Part shown: one piece after another, positions 47,501-53,376 of the stretch
Layout: the number at the start of each line of letters is the position of its first letter
Numbering within the stretch: the first letter of the stretch is position 1
From: Paragonimus skrjabini miyazakii
Lineage: Eukaryota; Platyhelminthes; Trematoda; Plagiorchiida; Troglotrematidae
Reading direction: 5' to 3'
NCBI GenBank assembly: GCA_014338405.1
Contig: JTDE01002474.1
Span: forward strand, 8,355-72,354
DNA: 64,000 bases
Notes under the pieces: model-generated
What the model saw: only the letters and a program-made list of their open reading frames with translations
The model's database searches: none
Told to the model about the DNA's origin: nothing
Translations under genes and position numbers: made by a program

Positions 47501-50409
47501 TGTGGTTGGCACATCTGTCACTCCCCCCACACAAACACCCCTACTATTTGTCAACTTGTTTGAAAAACAGCCCGAGTTGGTCAATAAACTTCAATGTAAA
47601 AAAACTTGAAATAGTCCAGAACGTATGCTTAAATAACAAGCTCATAATCTACAGTGCAAGAAATTTACTATTAGCTATAAGCTGCATACTGTCAAGCTGC
47701 CAAAACCCAGATGAAAAAAATAGATATTCAAGGTATAATGAGCACTATACAATAGCAAGGTATAGTTTTTAGGAGTAAATAAAGGCATTTACAATCCTAA
47801 ACATGCAGTATACTTCAACAAAACTTTTCACTACAGAACTAATTTAACACTGGGTTAATGCATACACCAAAATTTGCGAGACGTCGAAGTTAAACGAATC
47901 CTTCAAGGAATAATTTGACAAATAGTAACAAAATGTAGAGTGGGACAGCGCAAACAAAATGGAACAAACACTCAGGAGAAACCTCTTGAGGAAACCTGGA
48001 AAGGATTAAAGAATGGTCTACCCCGTCAAACTATGCAAGATAAAAATAAAGGTGATAAAATTCAGTTCATGCCTTCCAACTAAAATAAGCGCGAAAGCAA
48101 TGTATTATTAGTGGATATCATTATGTGTGAGTGACTGGCCTTCAAAAAAAACAAGTGCAATTCAATCAGGTGATCAAATGTAAAGACGCGAGCGTTCTTC
48201 CGCTATGTAAAAACGCTGATATCTTCTAACATGTAAATACTAATATCACTACACCTTTTAGAAACGGTGGGCTTATTTTGGTCTGCATCTTGCAAGTCAT
48301 TATGGATAAATTAAAAGTATGAAACGACTTAAACATGCTCTCATTACAATGACAGCAGTGTCGGTCAAGTATATTCTAAGCTGACAGGATATCATAAAAG
48401 TTCTTGCTTCAACACAACTAACAAAACCGCCTAACGTGGATCTGTCTGCAAAAGACGGCAGTGTGGGTCTACATAAATGATTTTGTGACACAGTAAAAGT
48501 AACGTGGTGTTCACAGTACTCATGAAGTTGTCAAATTCGATTTTTAATTTTCACATATTCACAAGGCTAATAATCAAAAAGCAATCAGGTTGAGGGCTCT
48601 CAAATAAATCATTCGCATGCCTTTGTAGTCTTTAACATCTAAAAAAATGTACATATGCTGATGGTGACCCTATAATGATCCGCATCTTAAAACGGCGGAT
48701 ATAGACAACGAAGAATTAAAACCCAGGTGCTTGTGTACCCGGGTAGCCATCTATTCTAAGTTTGAGTATACGACCTCGAGTTCACAAAGTTGTGTAACAA
48801 AAGCCTCAAGCTACCTTGAACTGTAATTAAGACTGACGGTAACTTTTGGATTCTCCTATCTGACATATGATGCTCGTGAAGATCATAACCGCATTCTCAG
48901 TGAGACTTAGCTCCACTTGAATCAAATTTCGAATCACAAAAATGGGGTTCTCATCACAACATTAATCTGTTTCATAGTTATTGCCTCAAAATATAACTGT
49001 GAATGATGAAACCGCGACAATAGAATACCTTGATGGAGGGATGATACATCTGTGAACGCTGTTAGAACAACCAAAACGAGTTAGACTGAACTACAAGATA
49101 TTACTGTAACATATTACTGTAACATAACATAATATAGTTAAGTAGAAGTAGACAAAGTGCGTGTTTTCAGGCAGATTAAGTCGCTTCATGTACAAAAAGT
49201 AACACCGGATATAAATAAGCTCCTGAGTTTAAATATTTGACCAAATTAACGGCCACCTAAAACCAAGCCGCCAAGAAACTGCTCGGAAGTAACAGCAAAG
49301 ACGGTATACGCAATACAATTTTGGAGCGCACGTAATACTACACCATGAAAGCAACAATTACTCTAGCCCAATATTAATCAATGTTATCATAAGTTTACCG
49401 AGTACTATAAACAGATTTATCGAAACAACATATAGAAACTTACACAAAGAGGAGTGTTGGTGTTTCCATTTGCACACTAAGTTAGCAACTAGATCATATT
49501 TATTAAGCAAATCAAAAGTAATTTCGAGTATTGAACACTGCGAACAGCCTAAATAGAACCTCAAGATAGCTCAGTAATTGTATGCATTTCTGGCTTAAAC
49601 TCGCGTTATGGCATCAAACGTATACTGACGTTCGTCAAACACCACTTCTTCAAACACTTCTCAAACATTTTTTAAACAACACTGCATAGAAACTGCCAAC
49701 AGAGTAAAAACCTATTAAAGACACATTTTACTTACTGTTTTCTTAGCCACCATAAAATCCTTTCGAGGTTTCGAATCGATGCACTTGAGAAACTTTTTCA
49801 CTTCACATTTTGTCCATTTGTTTGATGCAGGAACGTAATTCGGGAGGTCATCAATGGCGTTTGATACACTGTAGTTATGCCAATGGAGCAATACCATAGC
49901 TGCTTCATGGTTATATCTGAAACAATCATAAAACGTATTAATGAAAACCAGTGAAACAGAAAGAAAGGGAAGCAGAGTGACGTCAGTGAGAGGCAGACAC
50001 ATACTTATAGGTTTCGGCAACCTTCAGATATTCATTCATTTCCGATTCGGAGGGTCGCTCACTGTCGGACCACATTTTGACTTCGTGAATGGTATTATCC
50101 AAATTTTCATAACTGTGGTCCACATCCTTCAAATCAGGAATGTCGGCTTGAAACCCTGGTCCCACACGCGAACAACATTCTGAAGTAAATAAATCATATA
50201 TTACAATAAGTATGCAATAGTTATAAGGAATATCATTAGCGATGAAACCACAGCTGCGTGCTAGCAGAAAAAAAACCGAAAGCAATACTATTTGAAATTA
50301 ACGATTAAGTAACACAGTCGATTATGACAAACGCCAGAAATTTACCCTTTTGAGTTCGCTGTGTTTTCGATGACTTTTGAGGTCTACATGCACTCTGACG
50401 CTGACTCAT
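11091..50409 (-). CDS. RCOR: REST corepressor (CoREST/RCOR) gene, multi-exon span
   Basis: Gene-level entry for eight exons listed separately. In known animals CoREST is a nuclear scaffold that ties the histone demethylase LSD1/KDM1A and HDAC1/2 to chromatin; ELM2-SANT1 binds HDAC, and the linker helix with SANT2 binds LSD1 and DNA. The sequence shows these parts in the expected order: ELM2 (VGPGFQADIPDL), start of SANT1 (NKWTKCEVKKF), a coiled-coil linker (RLDMELLQQV) and SANT2 (YRWTKAEL to FRHRFPLDEI). All located neighbouring exons join in compatible phases, which makes chance unlikely. The exons found encode 608 residues. The second half of SANT1 is missing from my reconstruction. The 5' end may extend beyond 50409. 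Introns reach 24 kb and are full of retroelements. MIER, MTA and NCoR also have SANT domains, but the ELM2-SANT-coiled coil-SANT order is that of CoREST. Confidence 0.85.
11554..12235 (-). other. CoREST intron between SANT2 and AT-hook exons
   Basis: 682 bases. It begins with GTAAGT and ends with CTTCTAG. I saw no recognisable repeat or other gene in it. Confidence 0.6.
12236..12405 (-). CDS. RCOR: CoREST exon: SANT2 domain
   Basis: Acceptor TCTCTTTCACAG at 12406 and donor GTAAGT at 12235-12230. Encodes a complete SANT/Myb-like repeat: YRWTKAELALVLTAM, KYGNDFSQIACTIGSK, then FYNQFRHRFPLDEI. The three tryptophan or aromatic helix positions and the K-Y-G-x-D-F and R-R-F-x-[IL]-D-E signatures match the RCOR SANT2, which contacts nucleosomal DNA in the LSD1 complex. 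NCoR-type SANT2 is the next closest family (shared GSK and LDE). The exon ends with two bases that join the T of the last exon to give Arg. Confidence 0.9.
12839..13255 (-). pseudogene. Penelope-like element fragment with GIY-YIG domain
   Basis: An open frame of 129 codons shows the linker cysteines and GIY-YIG start (QFNCSCNDVYIGRTDRRL), then QRMAEHIPKWL, SSIAKHILPTGHLVDP and LAISEAMLIKQHRSVLCAQK. These are the Y-I-G, R, E-H and N/C-terminal features of Penelope endonucleases, which cut target DNA during insertion. It lies in the CoREST intron between the 72-base exon and SANT2, on the same strand as the host gene. The reverse transcriptase is missing, so it is a 5'-truncated copy; this part keeps a full frame. 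Confidence 0.8.
13256..14797. other. CoREST intron, no further feature
   Basis: Lies between the Penelope fragment and the 72-base exon. No repeat or RNA recognised. Confidence 0.5.
14798..14869 (-). CDS. RCOR: CoREST micro-exon: second part of coiled coil
   Basis: 72 bases, 24 codons, phase 0 at both ends. Acceptor TTCTTTTTATAG and donor GTTAGT. Encodes VVEDRACSVLNKIGMLKPA, then CGFPE. It fits the end of the RCOR helix and the conserved E-P-Y-R-L-P-E-like run that leads directly into SANT2; here the spliced product reads ...CGFPE-ISYRWTKAEL. Both flanking introns contain retroelement fragments. Confidence 0.8.
15110..15551 (+). mobile_element. LINE 3' end (family A): C-terminus and ATG-repeat tail
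   Basis: The start, in shifted frames, gives VRLPGWSPRDSQS and ETLGEMAANRAQWRECC, the C-terminus of the RTE-like LINE. About 330 bases of 3' untranslated sequence follow, a hairpin at 15496-15516 (CATCAGTG / CACTGATG), and the final ATG repeat at about 15530-15551, typical for RTE-type elements lacking poly(A). The copy is 5'-truncated. It lies immediately before the oppositely oriented LINE at 15586-17760. Confidence 0.85.
15586..17760 (-). pseudogene. RTE-like LINE: AP endonuclease and reverse transcriptase, decayed
   Basis: On the minus strand, frames with several shifts and stops give, in order: an endonuclease start (INIGAFNVCTLKQIGQQ, SEIRIQDSS), SSTWLVLL and LSPYAPTDFGD, GDMNAQVGRLDEAES (the catalytic GDxN block), SDHALIRSHF (the S-D-H block), a linker, then RT: NKAAGPYGLVPALSKEG, HSIIVLVFKKG, ENHRGTSLT, and further on a G-V-R-Q-G-C-P-L-S-P-F block, then YADD close to the low-coordinate end. 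LINEs of this type nick DNA with the endonuclease and copy their RNA in place. It breaks off right after YADD, so the 3' third is missing. It cannot be functional. It is inside the large CoREST intron between 14869 and 24679, on the host strand. Confidence 0.9.
17761..19194. other. CoREST intron, mostly unassigned
   Basis: A GC-rich piece at about 18205-18340 contains the short palindrome GGTGTGGTGGCCACACC and CCGTCCGGTTTAGCCCAA, faintly like the arm of the palindrome at 38.1 kb. The rest shows nothing. Confidence 0.4.
19195..19345 (-). mobile_element. SINE body, decayed copy
   Basis: Shares AACATCGCTCACA, GACTTTCGG... and GTCAGTAATGCACAT blocks, in order and spacing, with the copy at 35330-35530. 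The tRNA-like head, if present, is at about 19345-19410 and badly eroded. In the CoREST intron. Confidence 0.45.
20183..20490 (-). mobile_element. SINE-like repeat, decayed copy
   Basis: AACTGAACGCTAACCACA and CACAGCTTTCGCATTCA resemble the start of the 19195 and 35330 copies. Later blocks (GCCTAATGTGAGACC, GTTAATAGACATCAACTG) resemble 19520-19560 and 19420-19450, so the homology may extend beyond the SINE itself. Confidence 0.35.
20491..24678. other. CoREST intron, little seen
   Basis: About 4.2 kb. A weak tRNA-like A box at 22.5 kb and a short CG run near 23480 are the only items noted. Confidence 0.5.
22495..22565 (-). repeat. tRNA-like A-box sequence
   Basis: On the minus strand GTAGCCTAGTGGATAGGGT resembles a Pol III A box (TRGCNNAGTGG). 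No convincing B box follows. Possible SINE relic. Confidence 0.2.
24679..24832 (-). CDS. RCOR: CoREST exon: linker and first part of coiled coil
   Basis: Acceptor after a pyrimidine-rich tract (TTTTTCTCAACTGAAAG) and donor GTATGA. Encodes SIKYGLPPGVHYDHAEF, then ARLAEERASQLASADRLDMELLQQV. The LDMEL core matches the conserved start of the RCOR linker helix that lies along the LSD1 tower domain, and the preceding KYGLPPG corresponds to the K-x-P-P-K-G segment of vertebrate RCOR. It ends in phase 0 and continues into the 72-base exon at 14798-14869. Confidence 0.85.
25138..25685 (-). CDS. RCOR: CoREST exon: long Ser/Pro-rich linker
   Basis: Open for 182 codons between an acceptor after a T-rich tract (CTTACGTTGTCAG at 25686) and donor GTGGGT at 25137-25132. 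Starts MPGRPMGEISQMYY and has many Ser, Pro, Arg and Thr, for example SSISSRSNSPSRLPG, so it is probably disordered. A short hydrophobic patch, ELHLVDLVGISAARRLLG, could be helical. It leaves two bases that join the C of the next exon to give Arg, keeping the frame. The position, between SANT1 and the coiled coil, fits the variable linker of CoREST. By itself it has no homology I recognise; the call rests on strand, order and phase. Confidence 0.7.
26376..26698 (-). repeat. Possible solo LTR
   Basis: About 323 bases on the minus strand, from TGTTACGACCCCACCTGAT to CCAGGTGTGGGCA, so with TG...CA ends. TGTTACGACCC is a common LTR start in Metaviridae-type elements. It includes a TATA-like TTTATAGG and CG-rich segments. 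No internal region and no clear target-site duplication. It is not the LTR of the Gypsy element at 51-55 kb. It lies in a CoREST intron. Confidence 0.5.
27785..27915 (+). ncRNA. Decayed hammerhead-ribozyme-like element with tRNA-like promoter
   Basis: CCGATGAGTCC (CUGAUGA with one change) is followed 10 bases later by GAAAC, and then by CCG-GTCA-CGG, a small stem-loop, as in the hammerhead order core 1 - stem II - GAAA - stem III. GATACT at about 27838 pairs with AGTATC at about 27905, enclosing the structure as an outer stem I. GGTTCGATACTC upstream resembles a Pol III B box. Schistosomes have a known SINE-like family (Sm-alpha) combining a Pol III promoter and a hammerhead. The cleavage triplet is not conserved, so it is likely inactive. 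Confidence 0.4.
28485..28505. repeat. CA microsatellite
   Basis: (AC)n run of about 20 bases after GCACGCATGC. Confidence 0.95.
30625..30815 (+). mobile_element. tRNA-derived SINE, best copy
   Basis: Head: GTTGGTGGCGCAGTGGTTAA contains a perfect Pol III A box (TGGCNNAGTGG), followed about 35 bases later by CTTGAATTCCAG, a B-box-like match to GTTCGANTCC. The body (GAGCTCTAACAA, GGACTGGCTGAA, GCTGCGAGCAACC) matches the body of the minus-strand copy at 35330-35530. It lies in a CoREST intron. Confidence 0.65.
31418..31645 (-). mobile_element. LINE 3' tail (family A), truncated copy
   Basis: Resembles the reverse complement of the family A tail: CATCATCG, the CACTGATG hairpin arm, the TTCATTGTTGTATGGCA stretch, and the AGCTATTTTTGGTGGTCAA box in the same order and spacing. 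One hairpin arm is mutated. It has no coding part. It lies in a CoREST intron. Confidence 0.7.
31646..35329. other. CoREST intron, nothing recognised
   Basis: AT-rich; short overlapping frames near 33.9-34.2 kb on both strands look like chance. Confidence 0.5.
35330..35530 (-). mobile_element. tRNA-derived SINE copy
   Basis: On the minus strand: GTGACACAGTGGTCAGCAC (A box region), then GAAGTTCTAATCCCGGC (B box), then the body with GCTCTAGCAAGCACCAG, AGGAACTGACTGAA and GAACTGCGACAAACTG. It matches 30625-30815 and 19195-19345. Confidence 0.6.
35531..38078. other. CoREST intron
   Basis: Only the small 60-codon frame at 36958 was noted. Confidence 0.5.
36958..37140 (+). CDS. Small ORF with signal-peptide-like N-terminus
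   Basis: 60 codons from ATG to TAA. It begins MCFIVSAFFLLNGIF, a plausible signal peptide, followed by a polar and charged remainder with one cysteine (LDEVCDSFGS). It sits in a CoREST intron on the opposite strand. A frame of this length is expected by chance in AT-rich DNA, so this is a weak candidate. Confidence 0.2.
   Translation: MCFIVSAFFLLNGIFELQDAEKMKRRSKYVNILSNNVGNKHFLDEVCDSFGSDTSQLGND
38079..38266. repeat. Imperfect palindrome, about 190 bp
   Basis: The left half (starting TTGTAACGGCTCAGTAC, then GCCAAACCTGATGGCTCAA) is the reverse complement, at roughly 80-85 % by eye, of the right half (TTGAACCATCCGGTTTGGC, then GTACTGAACCGTTACA). The arms are about 60 bases well matched, with weaker pairing toward the centre. 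As RNA it would form a long hairpin. Possibly a foldback or MITE-like element. Confidence 0.75.
38390..38735 (+). pseudogene. Penelope-like element fragment, decayed GIY-YIG domain
   Basis: Open frame with CTYLFTCSCGAGHIDHTSRQ, where the family has Y-I-G-R-T, followed by SKRITEHHRRW. The catalytic Y-I-G is replaced by H-I-D. The C-terminal part is weaker (EYCHQKRVAPTLT). It sits in a CoREST intron, opposite strand, about 120 bases beyond an imperfect palindrome. Confidence 0.7.
39085..39353 (+). other. Possible terminal exon with one membrane segment
   Basis: Lies inside a CoREST intron on the opposite strand. An acceptor (CATTTATGATTTAG) opens an 89-codon frame ending in TGA. It contains a hydrophobic segment (ILFAFVGNLFILGCMALALGY), then cysteines (GPGCCWC) and a basic run (RRKQKKEFEMYAKVL). 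It has no start Met in the exon. It may be a nested gene or a decayed gene copy. Confidence 0.35.
39354..40625. other. CoREST intron
   Basis: A minus-strand stretch at about 40245-40305 has an acceptor-like TTTGCAG, LFTYYKIAVFRNQKEA and a GTAGTA donor. It is a very weak candidate for the missing SANT1 half because its phase does not fit the next exon. Confidence 0.3.
40626..41195 (+). mobile_element. LINE 3' end (family A), C-terminus and tail
   Basis: Frames give RMLGRAHMVPASRLPHRVL, then RVPLPGWRPNDSQSQWLETL and GECCRYLAQLSVK, with two stops in between. The long 3' untranslated tail follows, with the hairpin at 41145-41165 and a short decayed ATG repeat. It is longer than the other family A copies. 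It lies in a CoREST intron, opposite strand. Confidence 0.8.
41196..42879. other. CoREST intron
   Basis: Holds the unassigned frame at 42192-42611; otherwise nothing recognised. Confidence 0.4.
42192..42611 (-). other. Unassigned open frame of 139 codons
   Basis: A relatively GC-rich frame inside a CoREST intron, same strand. It has an acceptor-like CTGTACTTCAG near 42535, and residues KASLTLPNKLSLLAYFPLV, then RRTSLLLTRRPRHMPLLF. The other strand is also partly open. It does not resemble the missing SANT1 half. It could be an old transposon fragment. Confidence 0.25.
42880..43385 (+). pseudogene. LINE reverse transcriptase fragment
   Basis: Frames give GCPFPPLLFGFAEDEIMG (the Q-G-C-P-L-S-P block), VGIDILLDGRLSDFHYADA (the YADD block with the second Asp lost), then VVDPFVHLGSRISSDGG, EVEARISKKRA and FANLRHLWRPQSL, the standard thumb region. 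A stop lies between the YADD-like block and the rest. The LINE C-terminus normally following has been deleted; a family A tail starts about 100 bases further on. Confidence 0.85.
43480..43925 (+). mobile_element. LINE 3' end (family A)
   Basis: Includes TWRTELKPIIKGL and GWVSLPG-type remnants, then the family A tail with ACAGCTCAGCTGTTTGTTT and a hairpin CATCAGTG / CAGTGATG at about 43879-43899, where one arm is mutated. It ends without a clear ATG repeat and runs directly into a family B tail at 43931. It may be the continuation of the RT fragment at 42880-43385 after an internal deletion. Confidence 0.75.
43931..44232 (+). mobile_element. LINE 3' end (family B)
   Basis: Starts with SGCRLPDWGPHDHPNRWLET-type coding remnant, then the family B 3' region (GATATTCCAACTCACTGTTG, GCGACCCGAGCCACAG), ending in a short ATGATGATGG run. 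It matches the minus-strand copy at 3484-3760. Adjacent to, and in the same orientation as, the family A tail just upstream. Confidence 0.8.
44233..49735. other. CoREST intron, little seen
   Basis: About 5.5 kb, AT-rich, ending at the SANT1 exon. Only short frames, including one of 74 codons from ATG at 45309 (plus) without recognisable content. Confidence 0.5.
44703..45047 (-). other. Unassigned open frame of 114 codons
   Basis: Hydrophobic and basic (SLVFFYAMLLLYNRHLF, TLARWMLYGCNSIFIRL). No splice signals or family recognised. In a CoREST intron, same strand. May be chance or repeat-derived. Confidence 0.15.
49736..49916 (-). CDS. RCOR: CoREST exon: end of ELM2 and first half of SANT1
   Basis: Acceptor TGATTGTTTCAG at 49917 and donor GTAAGT at 49735-49730. 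The product begins YNHEAAMVLLHWHNYSV, then DDLPNYVPASNKWTKCEVKKF. It aligns by eye with the RCOR stretch in which a Tyr-Asn, a Leu-x-W-H and a D-L-P-N-[FY] motif lead into SANT1 with a W-T-x-x-[ED] start. The exon ends in phase 0 after ...DFMVAKKT, inside the expected SANT1 fold, so the next coding exon must supply the third SANT helix with its aromatic F-Y-Y segment. Confidence 0.9.
50005..50179 (-). CDS. RCOR: CoREST exon: ELM2 domain
   Basis: Acceptor TTTACTTCAG at 50180 and donor GTATGT at 50004. Encodes SRVGPGFQADIPDL, then ...EVKMWSDSERPSESEMNEYL. This matches the ELM2 consensus of RCOR proteins (R-V-G-x-x-[YF]-Q-A-x-[VI]-P-[DE], then V-W-S-P, then a leucine/tyrosine-rich helix). ELM2 recruits class I histone deacetylases in this family. 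Phase is 1 in and 2 out, agreeing with both neighbours. Only about 90 bases separate it from the next exon. Confidence 0.9.
50346..50409 (-). CDS. RCOR: CoREST exon: N-terminal basic segment
   Basis: Begins with the only Met in this frame (ATG at 50409-50407) and encodes about 21 polar and basic residues (MSQRQSACRPQKSSK...). The donor is GTAAAT at 50345-50340. It leaves one base, which joins the next exon to give Glu in the open frame. The same frame stays open for some codons upstream of the ATG (ending ...IPRTFR), so this could instead be an internal exon with an earlier start elsewhere. The composition fits the disordered N-terminus of CoREST, but this short piece has no diagnostic motif. 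Confidence 0.6.
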
Positions 50410-51052
50410 ACGGAATGTCCTTGGAATAAATGCTGATGCAAAAATGCACTTATAAGCAACACGGAATCGGTATCAAATTTGTGAATTTTTATTTTGACCT
50501 TGAATATGCAGATAAACAAATTTATCATTTCTTTACTTTTTGACTAACAGATACATCCCTAATACCATAGTGTTAGAATCGCATGATTGATCCATAAGAT
50601 TGATGACGTTTGCCGAAAATCGCTCCATTTTTCGAAGGGAGCTATATAGTGGTTAAACTGGTTTACACGTTAGACTGGTTTCAGTTGATCTATTCATACA
50701 GTAGGCTGGTTGTTGATCTAGAGATTCATTCGGGTGTAAGTTAGTCATATCGCGACCTTACAGCTGGGGTATGAATCCGGGTACACATTTCCAGGAAAGC
50801 CGTGAAGATAGAACCAAAAACGCTTCGACCAATGCGACAAGTGACTGAGATAAAGGTGCAGTATGAGGCATTTGATGGGGAGATTTTCTGGGTCTCAACT
50901 TGGTTATTAATAGGGAAACAATGGAATGGACCATCCGCGTTGAAAACGTTAGCAGATGGGTGGTATTCAGTAGTTGGACCTTGAACAGTCTGGCAGAAAT
51001 AACAAAAACACATGCAGGCTAACGAACATGAGGATCAATTCACGAAAAACCC
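50410..51052. other. Region upstream of first known CoREST exon
   Basis: Could hold the promoter or a further 5' exon or intron. No TATA box or CpG island is obvious. Weak tRNA-like remnants at 50.64-50.79 kb. Confidence 0.4.
50641..50785 (+). repeat. tRNA-like promoter remnants, possible SINE
   Basis: TATATAGTGGTTAAACTGG resembles part of an A box, and GGTATGAATCCGGG at about 50766 resembles a B box. The spacing (over 100 bases) is too long for one tRNA head, so two fragments or chance. Lies upstream of the first known CoREST exon. Confidence 0.2.
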
Positions 51053-51410
51053 GTAGGGGATATACCCAGTACAAAGATATAAACGCCATTGGTCACTTCA
51101 AAATGCAGCCGCTGAATAGCTCACTATAGTCAATTTCGATCTAAGTGGAACAGGAGCACCAATGAGACGAGACGCGCGCACCAAAAGAGTATTGCTGAGC
51201 GGAATCAATTCAAACAAGTGGTGTTCATTCTGTACAAGGAAAAGTGGTGCAGGCTGTGTATAAAAATAAAGCGGAATAAGAAATTGTGTGCAGTATTTTA
51301 TAAAACTCCCACCAAAGCGTTAAAAGAATGGAAACGCTCGATAAAAATGAGGAAATGTTAAGCGCAATACTCTTTGAAAACTGCTGGCCATCTGACTGTT
51401 CGGCCTGAGC
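51053..51410 (-). repeat. LTR copy plus adjoining element end, left of gap
   Basis: The LTR part is 51053-51315. It is followed by about 90 bases that equal the sequence next to the other 3' LTR copy (AACGCTCGATAAAA, then CTGTTCGGCCTGAGC), so the piece is LTR plus the end of the internal region. It is cut by the 100-N gap. Confidence 0.8.
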
Positions 51411-51510
51411 NNNNNNNNNNNNNNNNNNNNNNNNNNNNNNNNNNNNNNNNNNNNNNNNNNNNNNNNNNNNNNNNNNNNNNNNNNNNNNNNNNNNNNNNNN
51501 NNNNNNNNNN
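51411..51510. other. Assembly gap (100 N)
   Basis: Exactly 100 N between two direct copies of the same LTR. The size is a placeholder. Collapse or misjoining of LTR copies is likely. Confidence 0.99.
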
Positions 51511-51648
51511 GCACCAAAAGAGTATTGCTGAGCGGAATCAATTCAAACAAGTGGTGTTCATTCTGTACAAGGAAAAGTGGTGCAAGCTGTGTATAAAAAT
51601 AAAGCGGAATATGAAAATATGTGCAATACCCCATAGAACTCCCCATAG
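51511..51648 (-). repeat. 3' LTR copy right of gap (partial)
   Basis: Matches the LTR from its CACCAAAAGAGTATTGCTG region through the end near ACTCCCCATAG. It lacks the outer part, which must lie in the gap. It is joined to the end of the pol region at 51720. Confidence 0.8.
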
Positions 51649-51719
51649 AGCGTTGGAAGAATGGAAACGCTCGATAAAATGGAGAAATGTTAAGCAAAAC
51701 AATTTTTGAAAACTGTTTG

Positions 51720-51941
51720 TCACCTGACCGTTCGGCTTGAACGCGTGCGGGGAAGGTAAACAGGAATTTTCGGGTTAAGCTGAGGAATGTGTTCCTCGTT
51801 ACGCAAGGGCTGGTTGGATTGCGAGTCACCAGGAGTAAAATCGATATAAGAAATGGTGGGAGGATCTAAGTGAGGTTCGACATGAACAACTTTAAGTCTA
51901 TCAATACGCACTGTATCGCAGGATACATTTCGAGCTTTCAT
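51720..51941 (-). pseudogene. pol: Gypsy pol C-terminus
   Basis: 73 codons including VRIDRLKVVHVEPHLDPP and a final YLPRTRSSRTVR. This is the usual Gypsy pol end with a V-x-I-D-R-L-K-P-A-like motif and a basic tail, just before the 3' LTR. Confidence 0.75.
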
Positions 51942-52099
51942 AAAAAACTTGGGGAATCGTTACATCACATGGAATGATCTGGAGTATAGCTTTTGAAGAC
52001 AGGCTTTAGCAGCGTCGACTCGAACGGAAACAAAATCACGAGTCCAGATCGGAGTGCTTTAGTTCTTGTCTGGTGTTTAGCCAGGTGGGCTGGGGCAGG

Positions 52100-52440
52100 A
52101 TTTTTGCCATGGATTACTTCAACGGTTGTACGAAGGTGGTGGCGTCAAAATTAATTTAGCCGGCATTCGATTCGTAGAATAGTTCACCAGGGGGGCAAAG
52201 TGTCGTACCGTAAACTAATTTCGCGGTCATTCAACTAGTGTCTTCCTTTACAGTCGATCGAATTCCAAGCATGATAAGGGGCAAATTATCGGTCCAACGC
52301 TGGCGGTCTAGTTGGACTTTTAAAGCGGTTTCCAACTGACGATGAAAGCGTTCGACCAGGCCGTTTGCTACCGGATGGCATGTATTGTTTTTGACGTGCT
52401 TGACTCCGAGTTACCGGTTGAAGTCTCTGAACAGTGCTGA
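52100..52440 (-). pseudogene. pol: Gypsy integrase C-terminal part
   Basis: Continues the integrase with stops: HPVANGLVERFHRQLETAL contains the third catalytic residue (Glu of N-G-x-V-E-R), followed by TDNLPLIMLGIRSTVKED and LVYGTTLCPPGE. At least three stops. Confidence 0.8.
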
Positions 52441-53376
52441 TTAAAATTGTGTGCCTCTATCAGTAGTTACCATAGCTGGAACACAATAGTTTGAGATCCA
52501 TCCGTCAATGAACGCTTGCGCGACTGTTTCGGTATTTGTGTTGGGGAGAAATATTGCCACTGGCCATCTGGTGAAACGGGCAACCCACGTCAAGATATAC
52601 CGATAACCTTTTGAATACGGCGATGGCCCGACTATGTCAACGTGGACATGACTGAAACGTGCGTCAGGGTTAGCGAATGTGCTGGGAGCCGTGATGGTAC
52701 GCTGATGGACTTTGCTGCGTTGACAGTCAAAGCAAGTTCTCACCCATTTTCGTAAGTCCTTCTGCGTGTCCGGCCACAAATATTGGTTTGAGATCAGCTT
52801 GACAGTAGCACAAACGCTGAGATGAGACAGACATTGGAGAGTATTAAAAACGGAGCTTTTAAAGTTTACTGGTGCAAATGGACGAGGGCTGATAGTCGTT
52901 GTGTCGCATATGATTGTGCTTACGCAGTTGGTTGCGGGTAACTCGCGAAATTTGGGGGAGGGAGAGATGCAACACTGCTGCAACTCTGGGTCGTTGTCTT
53001 GTTCTCCCGCCATTTCTTTCAAATCAGTGGTGTTAGTTCGATGTACACCACTTAAAGTAACCCTAGACAAGGCATCGGTGGTGGTGTTTTCATCTCCCGC
53101 GATATATCGTATGTCCTTTGCGAACTGGGAAATGTAGTCCAACTGTCGAATTTCTCTCGGGGAATAACGGTCGGGCTTGGAGTTGAAAAAATAAATAAAT
53201 AAATAAATAATAAATAAATAAACAATAAAATAAATAATAATAAATAGGACAGCAAAACATCTGCCTTCCAACACGTGATGAAAGTGCCCAATAGTGAAAA
53301 AGATAGCCAGAAATTCGCGACCAAAAATACTGTAGCGCGTTTGCGCTAGTTGAAGCTTGCGGGAGAAGAATGACAC
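52441..53376 (-). pseudogene. pol: Gypsy RNase H and integrase remnant
   Basis: 311 codons are open. RNase H: SFFSRKLQLAQTRYSIF, FHHVLEGRCFAV. A low-complexity run (53187-53255, a TTTATTTA-type repeat on this strand) replaces the Y-T-D-H-K-P block. Then SPREIRQLDYISQF and GDENTTTDALSR. Integrase zinc finger: the HLSVCATVKLI region and CFDCQRSKVH. Core: FSHVHVDIVGPSPYSKGYR, then TTDRGTQF, the second catalytic Asp block. Intact frame but missing an RNase H active-site region. Confidence 0.88.
53187..53255. repeat. TAAA/TAAATAAATAA low-complexity run inside pol
   Basis: About 70 bases of AAATAAATAAAT-type sequence in the plus strand, inserted in the RNase H coding region of the Gypsy copy without breaking its reading frame. 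Confidence 0.9.
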
